Shown here piece after piece: positions 11,214-23,696 of a stretch of DNA of 64,000 nt. This DNA comes from Irpex lacteus (Eukaryota > Basidiomycota > Agaricomycetes > Polyporales > Irpicaceae), in contig MQVO02000019.1 of the NCBI GenBank assembly GCA_001986395.2, positions 558,001-622,000 on the forward strand, given 5' to 3'. The notes beneath the pieces were generated by a model. It was not told the DNA's origin, did no database searches, and saw only the letters and a list, made by a program, of their open reading frames with translations. A program made the translations under genes and the position numbers. The stretch's first letter is position 1; the number at the start of each line of letters is the position of its first letter.

Positions 11214-13929
11214 TCATGATTTCTTGTCCTCGAACTCATGCTGTTCTTCCTCTCCTTTACCGTCATCGCTTCGCTGGGGTGTGTCTACATCCGAGAGTGG
11301 CCCATGATAGACTCGATTTCCACTACAACGATGCGCAAAGCCATTCAACAACGCACAAAATAGGGGGAAAGACAGAGAAACGCACCCGAGGAAGTACCAT
11401 ATCAGTGATAGGATGACCACTCCGAACGTGCAGACCTAGAGAGAATACCTCCTTGAGTTCGGTGTCGGGAGAGAGCTACAAAAGCGACTTACGGAGGCGT
11501 AGTTCATCGTGACTGCCGTCACAGGCAAGTAACTCGGTATGGAGAATATGATGCAGACGAACAGAGTCCATAGGACGCATATGATGTTCACCACCCAGCC
11601 GAGCCAACCAGGACCTAAGTAGAACGGGCCAGGCTTGAATTGCACTTCAGGATGGTTCGTGAAGACGCGCCGACTGTAGGATGTCTTGTCAGAATGCAGT
11701 AGGGATGTAGAGTATGAGTGATGAGAGAGACTTACAGAATAATAGGTACGATATAGCTGAGATCGTACGCCATAGCCGTCATTGCAAAGATGGCGTTCAC
11801 GGCCTCCTCACTATGCAGGTCCATCAGTTTTCGGAAAATACCACACGGATGGTACATACCTAGCGAACAACAACAGTCCAGGCAATACGCTCCCCAGTGC
11901 AACGAACCATATAGCCCTGATAGGCGTCTTCGTATACGCGTTTATTCTTGACAAATCGAGAGAAGAATGTGAGAAGGGGAATGGTAGCATACGGTCCCGT
12001 GCGAAGGCGTAGATACACCGCGAGCCCGCTTGCAGGCCTGTTTGGCAAACGAAAAAGGCGGTCAAGCAGACAGGTGTCTGGGATGTAAGGCTGCATGTTA
12101 GTCGAAAGGTAGCTGATGGAACGAGAGAGAGAAAACGGAGAAAGCGTACCCAGAGGACCAGTGCACCGGCCTTGCCTATACGAAGGACCATAATCTGGCC
12201 AAGCAGTCAGATGGTCGAGTTGGGACAGCGAGCGTATTCGTTGCCAAATAAGCGGACTGACCTCAAGAAAGGCCGATCCAGAAGCTCCTGGTAGGTTGTC
12301 CCTAAGCAGATATCGGTGAGTCAATGAACAGGGGAACTAATGGAATACTCACAGAGGTCCAGAACATATTATAAGAACAATATTGAGTAGCCAGCCTATT
12401 AAACCTGTCCCGATAACTGGCATAATAACCGGTAAGTAAGTGTAACTAGAAATCATTTAAGATTTCCATGACAGACCTGCAATAAATATAGCCACGGGTG
12501 CTACACCAGCGAAATTTTCGTTAGCTGAGGACTAATGTGATGACCAGTCTATAAAAGATCACCTGCATACGCTGCACGCTTTATTTCTTCCCTAGAGCGT
12601 CACAGTCAGCTGTCAAGGTACCTAATCAACATCTGTACGGTACTTGACGTACGAGATATGTGAGGTCGCATCATAGCCAGTCATCTAAACGGGACGAGAG
12701 ACTTTAGCCTGCTGCACTCCAGAAGAGATGGAAGAAGGGGTGCGAGTACATACAGTCCACTGGACGCTCAGGAGGCCGAACATGAATGCCAGCCCATTGT
12801 TCCACCCACCAGTCTGGTTGACAAACCCCTGTGAGCCAAACACGTATGATGCCGCATGCATCTCCGAGCGAGGTGTCATTGCGAGGAGCGTTATGATAAT
12901 GACTGTTGGAAACATGGTTAGTAGGTTGGAGTCGGCCAAGAGGATGTACCCTAGGAAGATGCGTTGTCCGTACTTAGAGTGGCACCGAGGTTGATGAAAA
13001 CGAAGGAAGACGTGAAGCGAGCCAGATAGCGTGTGCCGAGGCAGTTCTGTAGTCAAACATGGAACATTACTTCACATTGTTAAGGAGCTTCGTGGGGCAC
13101 ACTACGCACCAATAGTCCGTGGACGATTAGCAGCGCTGTGGTCAACCCGACAATCTTCCCGTCTGTCAACTCATAGTGTCCATCCTACGTATAAAGCGTG
13201 TCAGTAAAATCGCACTGAACGTCTGAGTCGCCGATGGCGCGTAAATTACCTTGCCAATGACAACTGCTGCCCATATCATGTTCGCCAGTCCAAACTCGCT
13301 GGATGATAGACCAACAATTTGGCCTAGGATATACAGTTGAAAATAAAGTTTTCGTTTGGCAATAAAAGGTTGGTAGGGGACTCACCGAAGAGGTTCAACC
13401 ACCCTATTATCCATCCGACTATCGGTCTCCAACTTTTAGGACATAAATACGCCGACGCTGTATACCTGCACAAACAGCCTCGTCACATCAGTCCATCATT
13501 CTTTTCACTCATGACAGTGAAGAGAGAAAGGAAAATACATACATCCCTCCACACGTAGGAAACGCGCTACTAATCTCTGCAATACTGGTACCCAAGGTCA
13601 AGCTCATACAAGAGCCCAATATCCAGCACCACGTAACAGAGGACGGTCCACCGATTAGGAGAGGGGTGTTGAAGGTGGTGGCGACGCTGGAGCAGAGACC
13701 CATGATGCTGAAAGCGAAGCTGATCTATAGGGCTTATGAGCTGAAGACTTGGTAGCAGAAGAAGCCAGAGAGAAGAAAGTCGAGATGAGAGGCTCACAGT
13801 GGCGAGGTTGGTGAATTCGCGTTTGAACGAATTCTTGTACCCAATGTCCTGCAAGACTTTATCATCATTGTCGAGCGTGCTGGATAGAGAGTATCCATCT
13901 GCGTCGCGTTCGGTGTCGTGGCTAGCCAT
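11214..13929 (-). CDS. Amino acid/GABA permease, APC family (copy 2, inverted)
   Basis: Paralog of the gene at 1206-4015, in the opposite orientation. It has the same N-terminal layout (LSSTLDNDDKVLQDIGY, then SFKREFTNLAT), the same first TM, the TPRSEMHAASYVFG loop, NQTGGWNNG, SGYDATSH-like MTGYDAT segment, FFVCQTGLQAGSRCIYAFARD and a QFKPGPFYLGPGW loop. Intron positions largely match copy 1, but the MTGYDAT exon is uninterrupted. The C terminus is different and acidic, ending EEEQHEFEDKKS. About 12 TM segments are expected. Start ATG is at 13929 on the minus strand. Function is the same as copy 1 by family; a different substrate or expression pattern is possible. Confidence 0.88.
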
Positions 13930-16342
13930 TGTATCGTATGCCTGTCGTGCTCAATATTCGTGTCGTGAGCTCTTGAGCTTCGTGGTTTGGTTAGAGCAAG
14001 AAGGGGCTGGGATACTGGCGAGCCTTGTTGAACGAGATCTAAAGTCCGAGGAGGTTGCAAATCGGACGTTCTTATCTTGTCGCCCAACGCGTAGTTTCGA
14101 AGACCGATCAGAGGTTTGGGAGCTTGGGTTATATGTGAAAGTCACGGGTTGCTTGTACTAGCAGATCGAAGACCAAAAATGAAGCATGCATCAGTACATA
14201 CCTGTCAGGCAAGGTGCACGAGTCACTGGATATGTAGAAGACACTCACACGCGACTCACACGACCACTGTCAAGGCCTATCGGTTTACGGAAGCTCCTTG
14301 TCACTGCAACAGCCTCTGGTTGTGTCTCCAATCGTCACGGCGTTAGTGTCTGCATAGATGGAGATAATGCAATCAGCTTCCACCATGATACGATAAAAGC
14401 ATTACACACCGTGATAGCACTGTCCTCAGTCCAGGAAATCTACGCAGTCCTGCGGTACCAAGAGTGTAGCAGACAAGCCGCGGTCTGCCCCACACTACAT
14501 AAAAACTTGAAACTAACAACCCGAAAATCCGACCATAGGCTATATTGCCAAGACACACGTGAAAAGTCTCGTCGACGTGCGTTCCCCCGCAATCGATGGC
14601 CCCAGCACGCTGATCAGTGTGTCCAATGATCGTCCGCTCGGAGACTGTTAATCCTGATCCTGATCTTCATTGAGCTTCATTCCCCGCATTTCGAGGCTGG
14701 TCTTGGTGGTATTTACTGAACCAGTAGCAAGTGTGTTATTTAAGAACTCTTGTGGTCCAGTCTGGAAGAGGTCCAACTGGGTACTTAGTTTGAGGGCCTG
14801 AGACTGGGTCACGGTTTTGGCCTCAGGCGTAGTCTCGTGATTTACCACGTGGCAACGGCGCTCGACTATTGTCCTGCAGCGCTGCCTTTTCGAGGAATAA
14901 CTGGCTTCTCACCTCCTTCATGGCCAACGCGTACTTGGCCGGCAATTATTGGCCAATGACCACTATCACTGCAATCTTGAAGACCGAAGGCTGTTGTCAA
15001 AAATGCACAAACAGACGACTGCATAACCATGATGGCTCTGTGACTTATTCAATGTTGACAAAAAACGATGTCTTCAAGCTATCCTGATTTCGCCTCAGTG
15101 CTAATGCTCTCGGGACCATCACATGGGTATTCTATATGGCTGTATACTTATTAGGACGATCAATCTTTAGGCGAGAAACAACGCTTTCGGAACCGGCTCG
15201 TTGTCAAGTGCAAAACCGCTGGCAAGTACTACTGATGGCGGTTCATAACTTAGGAAGCAGTGCGCAAGTTAGAAGTCATGTTGCATATGAGAGACAGCAA
15301 CAGCCCAATGTCAATCTTGGGGAGGAGTCTCAAGGTCAGTCCAATCAGTCAATGTGTAATAACGGGAATTGATGGGCAAGACGACAATCAACTCCGACAC
15401 CAGCAACTCGAAATTAATCTGTGTTCGTCAACTTTCCAAGACTGCATTGCATATCAGGAAGTTTAGAATATCAATAGACCAAGATATTTATAGCTGACCT
15501 ATTCAATAATACCCTTAGACGGCTATTAACATCTACAGCGGTTACCCGTATATGTGGCGGAGGTACGTACGCTACAGTACCCAAGCGCCGTTGAAGCGTC
15601 CTCTGTCGCTAGGTGAGTGCTCCACAAAGAAGCATGGATGGATTTTTATCAGAAAACTCGGTCTGAAGAGTACAGCGTCAGACAGGCTGGGTACAAGGTG
15701 AATGCGCAATTTAGTGATGGTGTTATGAAATGACATCTCACGATTTGCCTTCTGGTCCGTTCGCATAAACCGTGCTGTGTCTCGTCGTCCACGATACATG
15801 GAGCATCTAGCCGGTGCAACGAACATTGAACAACAAACGCGTATGATACTCGAGCAAAACCTCGCAACGAAAGCCCCACGTACGCTCCACGCAATTTGCA
15901 CGCTACTGATCTTCGACTGTCGCGAGTGTACACGCTTGATTTCGGTCCAGAAGTCAACATCCCCGTCTCCACTTGGAAATAAGGTGTTATTCTATACAGT
16001 AGGAGTCTCGGTCCTGGTGGCCAGATGAGGCCATAACTTCCATCAATGTCAGAATAGCGCAGTGATTCGGGGTGCTGTTGGCACTCTGGAAGACATAGTA
16101 TAAATACTCGCCCGTCAATGGGCTGTTTTCCCCAAGTTGCTTGCTCAACCTCATCACACCGTCTTGCACTGGCTGGTACGTACCCACATCGTTCATTCTG
16201 CTCCCAGACCGACTCTAACTTACATACACTTTTTAGCCTGACGTTTTCCATCTTCCTCTCTCTACCTCATACCGACCTGTTCACTCGACCCTCCAACTTT
16301 CTACACTCTCTTACCCCTTCATAAATCTACGCATCATCAAGT
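13930..16342. other. 2.4 kb gene-poor region
   Basis: No supported gene. Open frames such as those near 14186-14629 and 15649-16251 lack intron logic, domains and sensible composition. The right end holds the promoter of the Ala-rich gene. Confidence 0.55.
16099..16106 (+). promoter_or_regulatory. TATA box of the Ala-rich secreted protein gene
   Basis: TATAAATA lies 240 bases before the ATG. Between them is a probable 5' UTR intron (GTACGT at 16176 to TTTTAG ending 16236), after which the distance to the start fits a normal leader. Confidence 0.45.
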
Positions 16343-17458
16343 ATGGTCGCATCCAAGTCGTTCTTTGCTCTTGCACTGGTTGCTGCTGCTTCGTCGGTTC
16401 TTTCCGCCCCCGTTAACGGCGTTCTGCGTCGGAGCAAGGGTAACGATGTTCTTGGCAAGTGCGTCGACCTTTTTCTTCTCTCAAGTTGCATCAAGTGCTG
16501 ACTGCGAGCCAATTCTAGCTCCACAGACTCATCCTCTGGCGATTCTCTCGCTGCTCCTGCTGCGGCCGGGGCGTCAGATACCGTACTCTCTGGGTCTGAC
16601 GCTACCGCAGCGGCCGTCGGTGACGCAAGGTAAGTCTCATAATGCAATCTTGAACTACACATACTAAAATAACAACTCTACTAGTGCCGCCACTGCGACC
16701 GATGTAGCAGCCACCGCGACCGATTTGACTGGCGCGACCGCCACCGCAGCGGACGTGTACGTACATGTTTAACAACAGGTTCTCATCTTGCTAACTCATT
16801 CAACATTTACAGAAGTGCTGCTGCCACCGCTACCGACGCAGCTGCCGCCACCGCTTCCTCTGCTGCCACCGGCAAGAAGGGCAAGGGCAAGAAAGGCAAA
16901 GGCGCAGCCAAAGCAGCCCAAGCCAAGGCCGCTCAAGCCGCTGCCGCCGCGGGTGGAAAGAAGAAGCATGGCAAGGGCAACAAAGCTGCAAAGGCATCAG
17001 CAAAGGCCGCTGCTGCAGCCTCCGAATCTGCTGCTCTTGCCTCCGAAAGTGCCGCTGCTGCTGCCGCTGCCGCTACGGCCACTGACGCAGCTGCTGCCGC
17101 CGCCGCTGCCACCGCTACCGATGCAGCTGGTGCCACAGCTACGGCCACCTTCGCAGCTGGCAGTGCAGCCACAGCAACCGACGCCGCCGCCGCCACAGCT
17201 ACTGACGTTGCCGCCACCGACGCTCTCGGTGCAACAGCGACCGACGTAGCAGCCGCCTCCGCCACCGAAGGAGCAGCCTCTGCCTCCGCCAACGGCGTCT
17301 CCTCTGCCGACGCGAGCTCGTCTGTCTCTGGTGACGGAAGCTCGTCTGCTTCGTCTTCTGCTGATGGGTCCAGTTCTGGTTCCCAGCAAAAGAAGAAGCT
17401 CTCTGCGAGGGAGGTTTTGGAGTATTTGATCGCGAGGTCGTTGGAGGAGCTTGATTAG
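16343..17458 (+). CDS. Secreted Ala/Ser/Thr-rich low-complexity protein
   Basis: Begins with a clear signal peptide (MVASKSFFALALVAAASSVL then SAPV). The rest is built from ATATDAAAA-type repeats, a central Lys/Gly/Ala block (GKKGKGKKGKG and GGKKKHGKG), a Ser-rich block, and a conserved-looking end LSAREVLEYLIARSLEELD. Three introns (near 16458, 16631, 16759) keep the frame. It is likely secreted or cell-wall associated and heavily O-mannosylated; no enzyme domain is visible. Similar Ala/Ser/Thr-rich secreted proteins of unknown role are frequent in basidiomycetes. Codons in the repeats are GC-rich, so open frames on the other strand here are shadows. A degraded copy of its 3' end lies 450 bases downstream. 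Confidence 0.75.
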
Positions 17459-17877
17459 ACTACTAAGGCTTCCTTTGCGCCTCTTACTCGGACTAGTGGC
17501 CTGGATGTTCTTGTGTACCCACCGTGCTGTACTTACCATGCTTGATGAATGGCTATCGTAGATTCGAGTGAACACGTCTGTGCAAGTTTGCTGGGATGGA
17601 TAAGTATACGTGTTTTTTGAGTTGACGGGTAAGACATTAATTAAGGTGAGGCTGTGGCGATAGGAGTACACTTTCAGTGAGGTGAAAAGGGAGGGACTCA
17701 GTGAGGAAGCAGCGACAGCGTTAGCATGAGAGCGGTTTTGAGAGCCGAGTGTCTAGGATAAGATGATTAGCGAGAGCGATCTCTACATACAGGTGTCTAT
17801 CTAGATACTAGTGTATATTAATGCACGGCTATGCTGGCTGCCAAGTTGAGAGCCTTCAAGTTCAAGTTCTGAGTCCA
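17459..17877. other. 3' flank of the Ala-rich gene
   Basis: Includes the 3' UTR. The first ~240 bases are repeated, degraded, in the following pseudogene segment. Confidence 0.5.
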
Positions 17878-18350
17878 AGTAAGGAGGTCCGACTCATTCG
17901 CCACGGATGGGTCCAGTTCTGGGAGTGAGTCCAAGGAAGGGCAGAAGGAGTCTAAGTCCACTGGCAAGCTGTCTGCGAGGGAGATTTTGGAGTATCAGTG
18001 ATCGCGAGGTCGCTGGAGGAGCTTGATTAGAGTCGAGGTTCCTTCTGAGTCGCGCTGATTAGGTAGTGGCCTCCTGGATGTTCTCGTGTACCATGCTTGA
18101 TGAATGGCTATCGTAGATTCGAGTGAAAACGTTGCTGGAAGTCTGATCGTGAAGAAAAAGCGGAAGATGTGTGATGCAAGTTGTAAGTTGTGTTGTGAGT
18201 AGGCCGGGTACACCCATTCTATGAGTTGAGGTGTATGGCAAGACTAGATACGAGAAATACACGCTTAGTGAGGTGAGAACCCAGGTCCTGAGGAAGGACC
18301 AACGAGAACGTCGCACTAAGGGGTCCGAGTGGTCGAGACTGTAAACCGCG
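17878..18350 (+). pseudogene. Degenerate duplicate of the 3' end of the Ala-rich gene
   Basis: From about 17905 the sequence repeats the end of the 16343-17458 gene: GATGGGTCCAGTTCTGG, then GCGAGGGAGATTTTGGAGTAT, then CGCGAGGTCG and GGAGGAGCTTGATTAG, followed by the shared 3' UTR (ATGCTTGATGAATGGCTATC). After the GAGTAT codons it differs by a two-base insertion that brings in an in-frame TGA, so the copied LEYLIARS end is destroyed. Only the last ~50 codons and the 3' flank are present, with no signal peptide or repeat region. A partial tandem duplication followed by decay is the simplest reading. Confidence 0.75.
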
Positions 18351-18586
18351 TAGAGATCATGCCAACACTGAGCGCGACAATGGTTGAAACTATCGTAGAA
18401 GAGATTTTGATCGTGATTAACAACTAACTACAAGTAAGAAAGCAACATAGTGGTAAGTACAACTACATTCATAACTAACTTAATACAATACACATCATTC
18501 CAAAAGTTCATCACAACACATCTGCCAGTGAGTCGCAGGGAGTACTCAACTCGACTGCAAGACATCGCAAGTGCGAGTCGGGCGGC

Positions 18587-20377
18587 TTACAACTCAACCT
18601 TCGCCTTCCCCGCCCCCCTCTGCACATCCTCAACCTTCTCATTCCAATACTTCTTCCCCGCACTCTCATACTCTCCCGCCTTCTCCTTTCCCTCCTCGTA
18701 TTTCTGCCCCGCATATCCCTTACCCTCCTCGTACTTCTGCCCCGCATACCCCTTGCCCTCTTCATACTTCTGTCCGGCATACCCCTTCCCCTCCTCAACC
18801 TTCCCCTTCCCCTCGTCAACCTTCTCCCCCGCACGCGTCCTCACAGACTCAGCATGCCCAGTAATAATATCAAGAATAGTAGCAAGCTTCGCCTCCGCGG
18901 AGCCTACCCCGCCCAGTATGATATCCCTGATCTTCGCAAAGAGGGATTCGGTGCGGTTTTGTGTTTGCACCCAGCGGATGCGGGTTTCCTCTACAACACG
19001 ATACGCGTTAGCAAAGATGTAGATGCATGTTAGAGAGTGAGAGGGAGACGTACGGAGGAGACCAGGACGAGAAGTCGGGAGACCGTCCTCCGGGAGCCCA
19101 TGTTCCCTCAAATACGCCCTCAGACGGGCATCCGGCCACGTCAAATACGCCGCCGACCTACTCGCCGCATCACCATACTTCTCATTAATCAACGCCACAA
19201 GCTCGTCTCTGGTCTTCTGCGCGTCCGTCTTGAGGTACCCGTGCTCGACGAGCCACTCGCGGATAGCAGAGTCCGTCCACCCGGCCCAGATGGTGTCCTT
19301 GGCGTTGGAGTAGTTGTCGCCGATGAGCTTCTCGAGTTTTTCCCGTTGGAGTTGGGCGTCGGATTTGATGATGTCGTGGGAGATGAGCCATTGTTTGATT
19401 TCGGAGTCGGACCAGGAGGAGTAAGCGGAGTCCTGTGTGGTGGCGAAGTATTGCTGCTGGTTAGTTAGAGTCACTCGAGATGCAATACACGATGATACAT
19501 ACCTTGGAGTCGTAGTAGTATTTGTTCATGGAGGCGACGAGGTCATCTCGGGTCTTTTGGGTCTCGGAGCGAAGTAGGCCGTGGTCGATTAACCAATTAC
19601 GCTAGGGATGCATCATGATCAGGATGGGAGATACGTCATACGTGATGCTAGGTACTCACCATATACGAGTCAGACCACGCTTGCCAGACAGGGTTGGCCG
19701 TGGCAGCATACGTCTCCTTCATCTTAGCCAGCAGCTCATCCCGAGTCGCCTGTTGCTTCGTCTTGATGACGCCCTTACCCTCGAGGTATTTACGAAGGCG
19801 GTTGTCATCCCATCTACACAATCATCAGTCAAACTATATGCGTTACAAAAACCCACTGTACTCACGTCGAATAAACATAATCCTGCGAATCCTGCAGCTT
19901 TCTCGAGATATCATTCGTAGCCTGCGCATACGTCGAGCTAATCGACTTGGACGCCTGATACTTCGAGTCTCCATAAATAGCAGTCGAAGCACCCGCACTA
20001 GCCTGACTAGCCAAACTCGTCACGCTAGCACTCGCACCACTGGCGAGTGAACTCGCGCTTGCCGAGTACGTGCTGGCAGCGTCGGTGTACGAGCGGTACT
20101 TTTGCTTTGCGAGGAGCGAGAGCTGCTCGCGCGTTCCCTTCGGCTCGACGACGCCCTGCTCGAGAAGTAACTCGCGCAGCCGCGACTCGTCCCAGGTATC
20201 GAACGCGTCTGCCTTGAGCCCCGAAAAGACCTGCTGCGCCTTTGCGTATTGCTCTGCCGTCCATCCCGATGCCTGCGCGACAGCCGAGGACGACGACGCA
20301 GAGGCGTCGTTGCCGAACCAGGAGGCCTGGGCCGACAACGAGAGTGTAAGTAGTGCGACGAGTGTAGTTGGTCTCAT
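18587..20377 (-). CDS. ish1: Ish1/Msc1-type stress-response nuclear envelope/ER protein
   Basis: Five exons (20377-19866, 19813-19660, 19601-19503, 19456-19054, 18990-18587) join to 523 residues. A signal peptide (MRPTTLVALLTLSLSAQA) is followed by five or six repeats of the Ish1 motif: W-[DS]-D/E-S-x-[LI]-[RK]-x-[WYL]-L-x-x-x-G, then RDEL or REKL about 15 residues later (for example WDESRLRELLLEQGV, WSDSEIKQWLISHDI, WTDSAIREWLVEHGYL). This is the Ish1/Msc1 domain, known from fission yeast Ish1 (nuclear envelope, stress) and budding yeast Msc1. The C terminus is a LEA-like, Lys/Glu/Gly-rich tail containing three tandem 11-residue units of EEGKGYAGQKY. The unusual tandem tail may act as a hydrophilic stress-protective segment; that is inference. 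Confidence 0.88.
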
Positions 20378-20773
20378 GTTGTCTTTGATGGGGTCGACAA
20401 CGTTAGGGACAACGAGGAAAAGATGAGAGGAAAACTGAAAGAAAAAGTGGGGAGACTGGGGATGGGAAGCTGGGTACTTTATATGCGCGTATAATTGATG
20501 CTGGCAGGCAGGCGGTGGCTACATGACGCACGGTGCCCCTCTTGACGTCCAACAGCTCCGCCGCACGCAACGCCAGCGAAAAGAACAAGCAGCATCCATG
20601 ACGTCACCCCCTTCGCCCTTGATGAGCTTGTGTGACAAGTGTCACGTGCGTGTGACATGGCGTGAAAGGCAGTCGTCGGTCATGAAAGAACTGTGAGATT
20701 GAGATTATGCAGAGAGGACGTTATATTACCCATTACATAGTGTACTTACTTCCCCATCGTAACCCGAAGCGAT
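20378..20773. other. Gap between ish1 and the PPR gene
   Basis: 396 bases holding the ish1 promoter, including the sequence TATAAAG on the minus strand at 20477-20483 (about 100 bases upstream of the ATG). GTGACGTCA-like words near 20600 and GTCACGTGC near 20640 could be stress-factor sites; no gene. Confidence 0.45.
20477..20483 (-). promoter_or_regulatory. TATA box of ish1
   Basis: Minus-strand TATAAAG about 100 bases upstream of the ish1 start codon. Confidence 0.4.
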
Positions 20774-23696
20774 CTAAGCATCGTCCGCCTTCCCTTCCTC
20801 TTCCTCTTCCTCTTCCTCGCCCTCGCCCTTGGCCGGCTGCGCACGCATAACCGCATCCCTCCTCGCTCTCAACGCGCCCTCGTACGACTTACACACCCAC
20901 TTCAAATACTTGATGTCCTTCTCCCGCCTTGCAGCAACCAATCGGTGATGTAACGCCTCCACCTCCGTAAACGTCAGCAGAGGCGGGACGGTGTCGTCTG
21001 GTACCTCGGCGGAGCTCATCAGACGGACGAGCGGGCGGGCACCTACGAGGGACGTGCGGGTTGAGAGGAGGGAGGGACGTTCGACTGTTGTGCGGATGGC
21101 GGAGGGTGGGTAGGTGTTGACGAAGTCGCGGACGAGCTCCATGGCGCGGTCAAGTTGTCTTGTCCTGTTAAGCGAAGGTGAAGTTAGCGAGTTGTATCCT
21201 CAGCGAGTAAAGCAGTGACTCACAGAGACAACATCCTGATCATAGCACTATGCACCCGTTCAACCAACCTCGGCGTAATTCCCTCCACACTCCCTTCACT
21301 CCCCTCCATCCCGTCTCTCCATACCCGTTCACCCTCCACCCACTCCCCCCACAAACCCTCAGCCAGCCCCACGGCATCAGCTCTCTCAACCCCCCTCCTC
21401 GCACCCGCACACCTCTCAAGCACCTCAACATAAAAGAACGCATTCCTCCTCACGCCCACACGCTCATGCAACGTCATCGCCAGTTCTCGCCAGGCGTCCA
21501 CGCGCGAGTGGGCGTAGTGCACCGAGAGGTATGCGTTGATCAGCCGTGGGGTTATTTGTACGTGTTTGAACACCGCGGTGCCAGCGTCTTCGGCTGAGTG
21601 AGAAGAGGAGGAGGGTTGGTCGGCGAGGATACGAGCGAAGAGGGCTTCTGCTTCTTGGATGATCTCCCCGTGAGTTTGCGGCGGGACCTGCGCGAAGCTA
21701 ATGTGCTCTGGCTCTTCCGGGACGATATCGCCACCCTCCTCCTGAGCCTGCTCGACAACACCAGATGCAGATGCATCATTTCCCTCCTCCTTAGCCGTCT
21801 CCGCCACGCCCTTGTCTCCTTCCCCATCTACGACGACCGCCATAGACCTTTTAAACGGCGGCTTATAAGCCGCATACGCATGGAACACATGCACCATCAC
21901 ATTCTCCCTCACAACCGCCCCCTCCCCAGCCCTCACTCCCCCCTCCTCCCTTTCCCTCTTTTCTTCCCCTCCCACACCCAAACTCCCTCTGACCATCTCC
22001 GCCAAAATCCACCTCACACGCCCAAGGTCTCCAATCCTCTTCGCCCCCTGCAAAAGCGCCCCAAAAAACCTCTCCCCCGGCATCCACCTCGCCCGTCCCC
22101 TCGCATCCCTCATCCCATCCATCATCTCCTTCGCCAACCGAAACCCCTCATACACATACTCCTTCCTCCCGGACCGCGCACACGCCAAGATAGTAGCGCA
22201 ATACGCCTCGGCGGTCGGCTCTAGCCGCTTGTCGACAGTCATCTCCGTCCATAGATCCAACGCCCTTTCCGGTTCACCTGAAGACGACATGGAAGAGGAA
22301 GAGGGAGAGGAACAGGCTTTGATCATTGTGGTGTAGAGGAATGCGTCGGGCGTGGGGTGCGCGACGTAGCGCATGTGGGCGAAGAGGTCCCAGGCGTGGG
22401 CGTGTGCGATGGAGGTGCCGGCGTGGAGGAGGTGGCTGATGAGGCGCGCGTAGGTTTTTTGGGGAGGGGAGAGGTTTTGGAGTTCGTAGGTGTGTAGGAG
22501 GTGTAGGGCGGGTGTTGGGAAGGAGGTTGTGCGGCACGCGGTGAGGTGGGTTTTTATGTGCAGGTCGCGTTGAAGGGGGGTGGGGGCTTCTATGAGAGGG
22601 GAAGGGAGTTAGAGAAGAAGGAAAGGGGTGAAGGGGAGATGGTACCTGTGAGAGAGTTTTTGATGAAGTGGTCTGCTTTTTGGGTGTCGCCGTTGTTGGC
22701 GTGGAAGGCTAGGACGAGGTTGAGGCAGTCCTCAGATGGGGATGATTGCAGCCGCTATCGAGTCGGTTAGAAAATGCGACTCATGATACTAGACTCGCAA
22801 CTTACATGGATGAGACCGAGGACTTGTTCAGCAGACGTCACGTCGTCTGCATCAAGCTAACAAAATCTCTCTCTTAGCGCCACTCGAATGTGCCGATCGA
22901 ACAATACGGCACTCACAGAAGTCTGCACTAAAGCCTGCCACTCCTGCCCACTCATAACCTTCACCACCTCTCCAGAATCCGCTCGTTCTTCGCTCGCCTC
23001 ATTAGCCAGCTGCTCCAACCGGTCAATGAGAACACGATGCACAGCGGACTCTTCTCCAACATCAGAGTGCTCCGAGCATAATCTTCGGATCGCCACGTGG
23101 ACGATCTGCGTCGGAGACACCTCCACGTCTTCCTTCGCTTCGACAGTTTCTTCGCTGGGGTTAGCGAGCAGGTCTTCGTAGACTGCCATTATCTCTTCTT
23201 CGGAGTATCGGAGTCCACTTGGTAGGAGATCCGCCTTGCGAGAGGTAAGAAGTTTATTTTAGATCACACGACCATTGGACGGGGTGTAGTGAATGAATGA
23301 AGTGCGTACCTGCTCGTCACCCATTCTTTTCATCCTCAGTGCATACTCTTCAGGTTTAGTACCCGAGTTCCTAGGAGCAAGCGGCCCAGACAACGTCTGT
23401 TTCTCATTCTTCCTTTCCCTGCGAAAGTATTTACCTCGTGAGCACAAGGGCCGTCCATACGCACACAATATAAGGAAGGGACGCAAAACGTACGTTATAA
23501 GAAGTGAAGGATCCAAAGCCGGGTCCACCTGCGGCAACAACGCAACCGCAGAGTGCGCATAGCGTTTCAACACAGCATCGTTAGAAGCAGAAGCTAATAG
23601 GAGGGTGCTGCTACGGCGAGTCGTGTGTCTTGTGGCAGGGAATGTGTGTGCTAGCACTAGGTCGAGAAGGCCAGTTGGGAGGCGGAGTCCTGACAT
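20774..23696 (-). CDS. Mitochondrial pentatricopeptide repeat (PPR) protein
   Basis: Seven exons (23696-23494, 23418-23310, 23234-22917, 22856-22806, 22754-22646, 22589-21224, 21164-20774) join to 848 residues. The N terminus (MSGLRLPTGLLDLVLAHTFP, then ATRHTTRRSS) is basic, Ser/Thr-rich and lacks acids, as in a mitochondrial targeting sequence. The large exon has helix-turn-helix repeats of PPR type: PDAFLYTTMIKACSS followed by EPERALDLWTEM, then AEAYCATILACARSGR, and later helical pairs starting ITPRLINAYLSVHYAHS. The role is probably RNA binding in mitochondrial transcript processing or translation. The tail carries a Glu run (EGEEEEEEEEG). An earlier in-frame ATG at 23729 would add 11 residues; 23696 fits a presequence better. 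No catalytic domain is visible, and assignment to a specific yeast PPR protein is not possible. Confidence 0.82.

Noticed and set aside
14186..14629. 147-codon plus-strand frame
   Set aside because: No splice partners, no domain, and no codon pattern like the neighbouring genes.
15649..16251. 200-codon open frame on the minus strand
   Set aside because: It lies across the promoter of the Ala-rich gene, has no domain-like pattern, and its composition looks like random translation.
16933..17671. Long minus-strand frames rich in Ala/Val or Gly/Ser
   Set aside because: They are mirror frames of the GCC/GCT repeats in the Ala-rich gene.
18318..18352. tRNA-like GTCCGAGTGGTCGAGACTG
   Set aside because: Resembles a tRNA A-box region, but there is no B box and no acceptor stem partner downstream.
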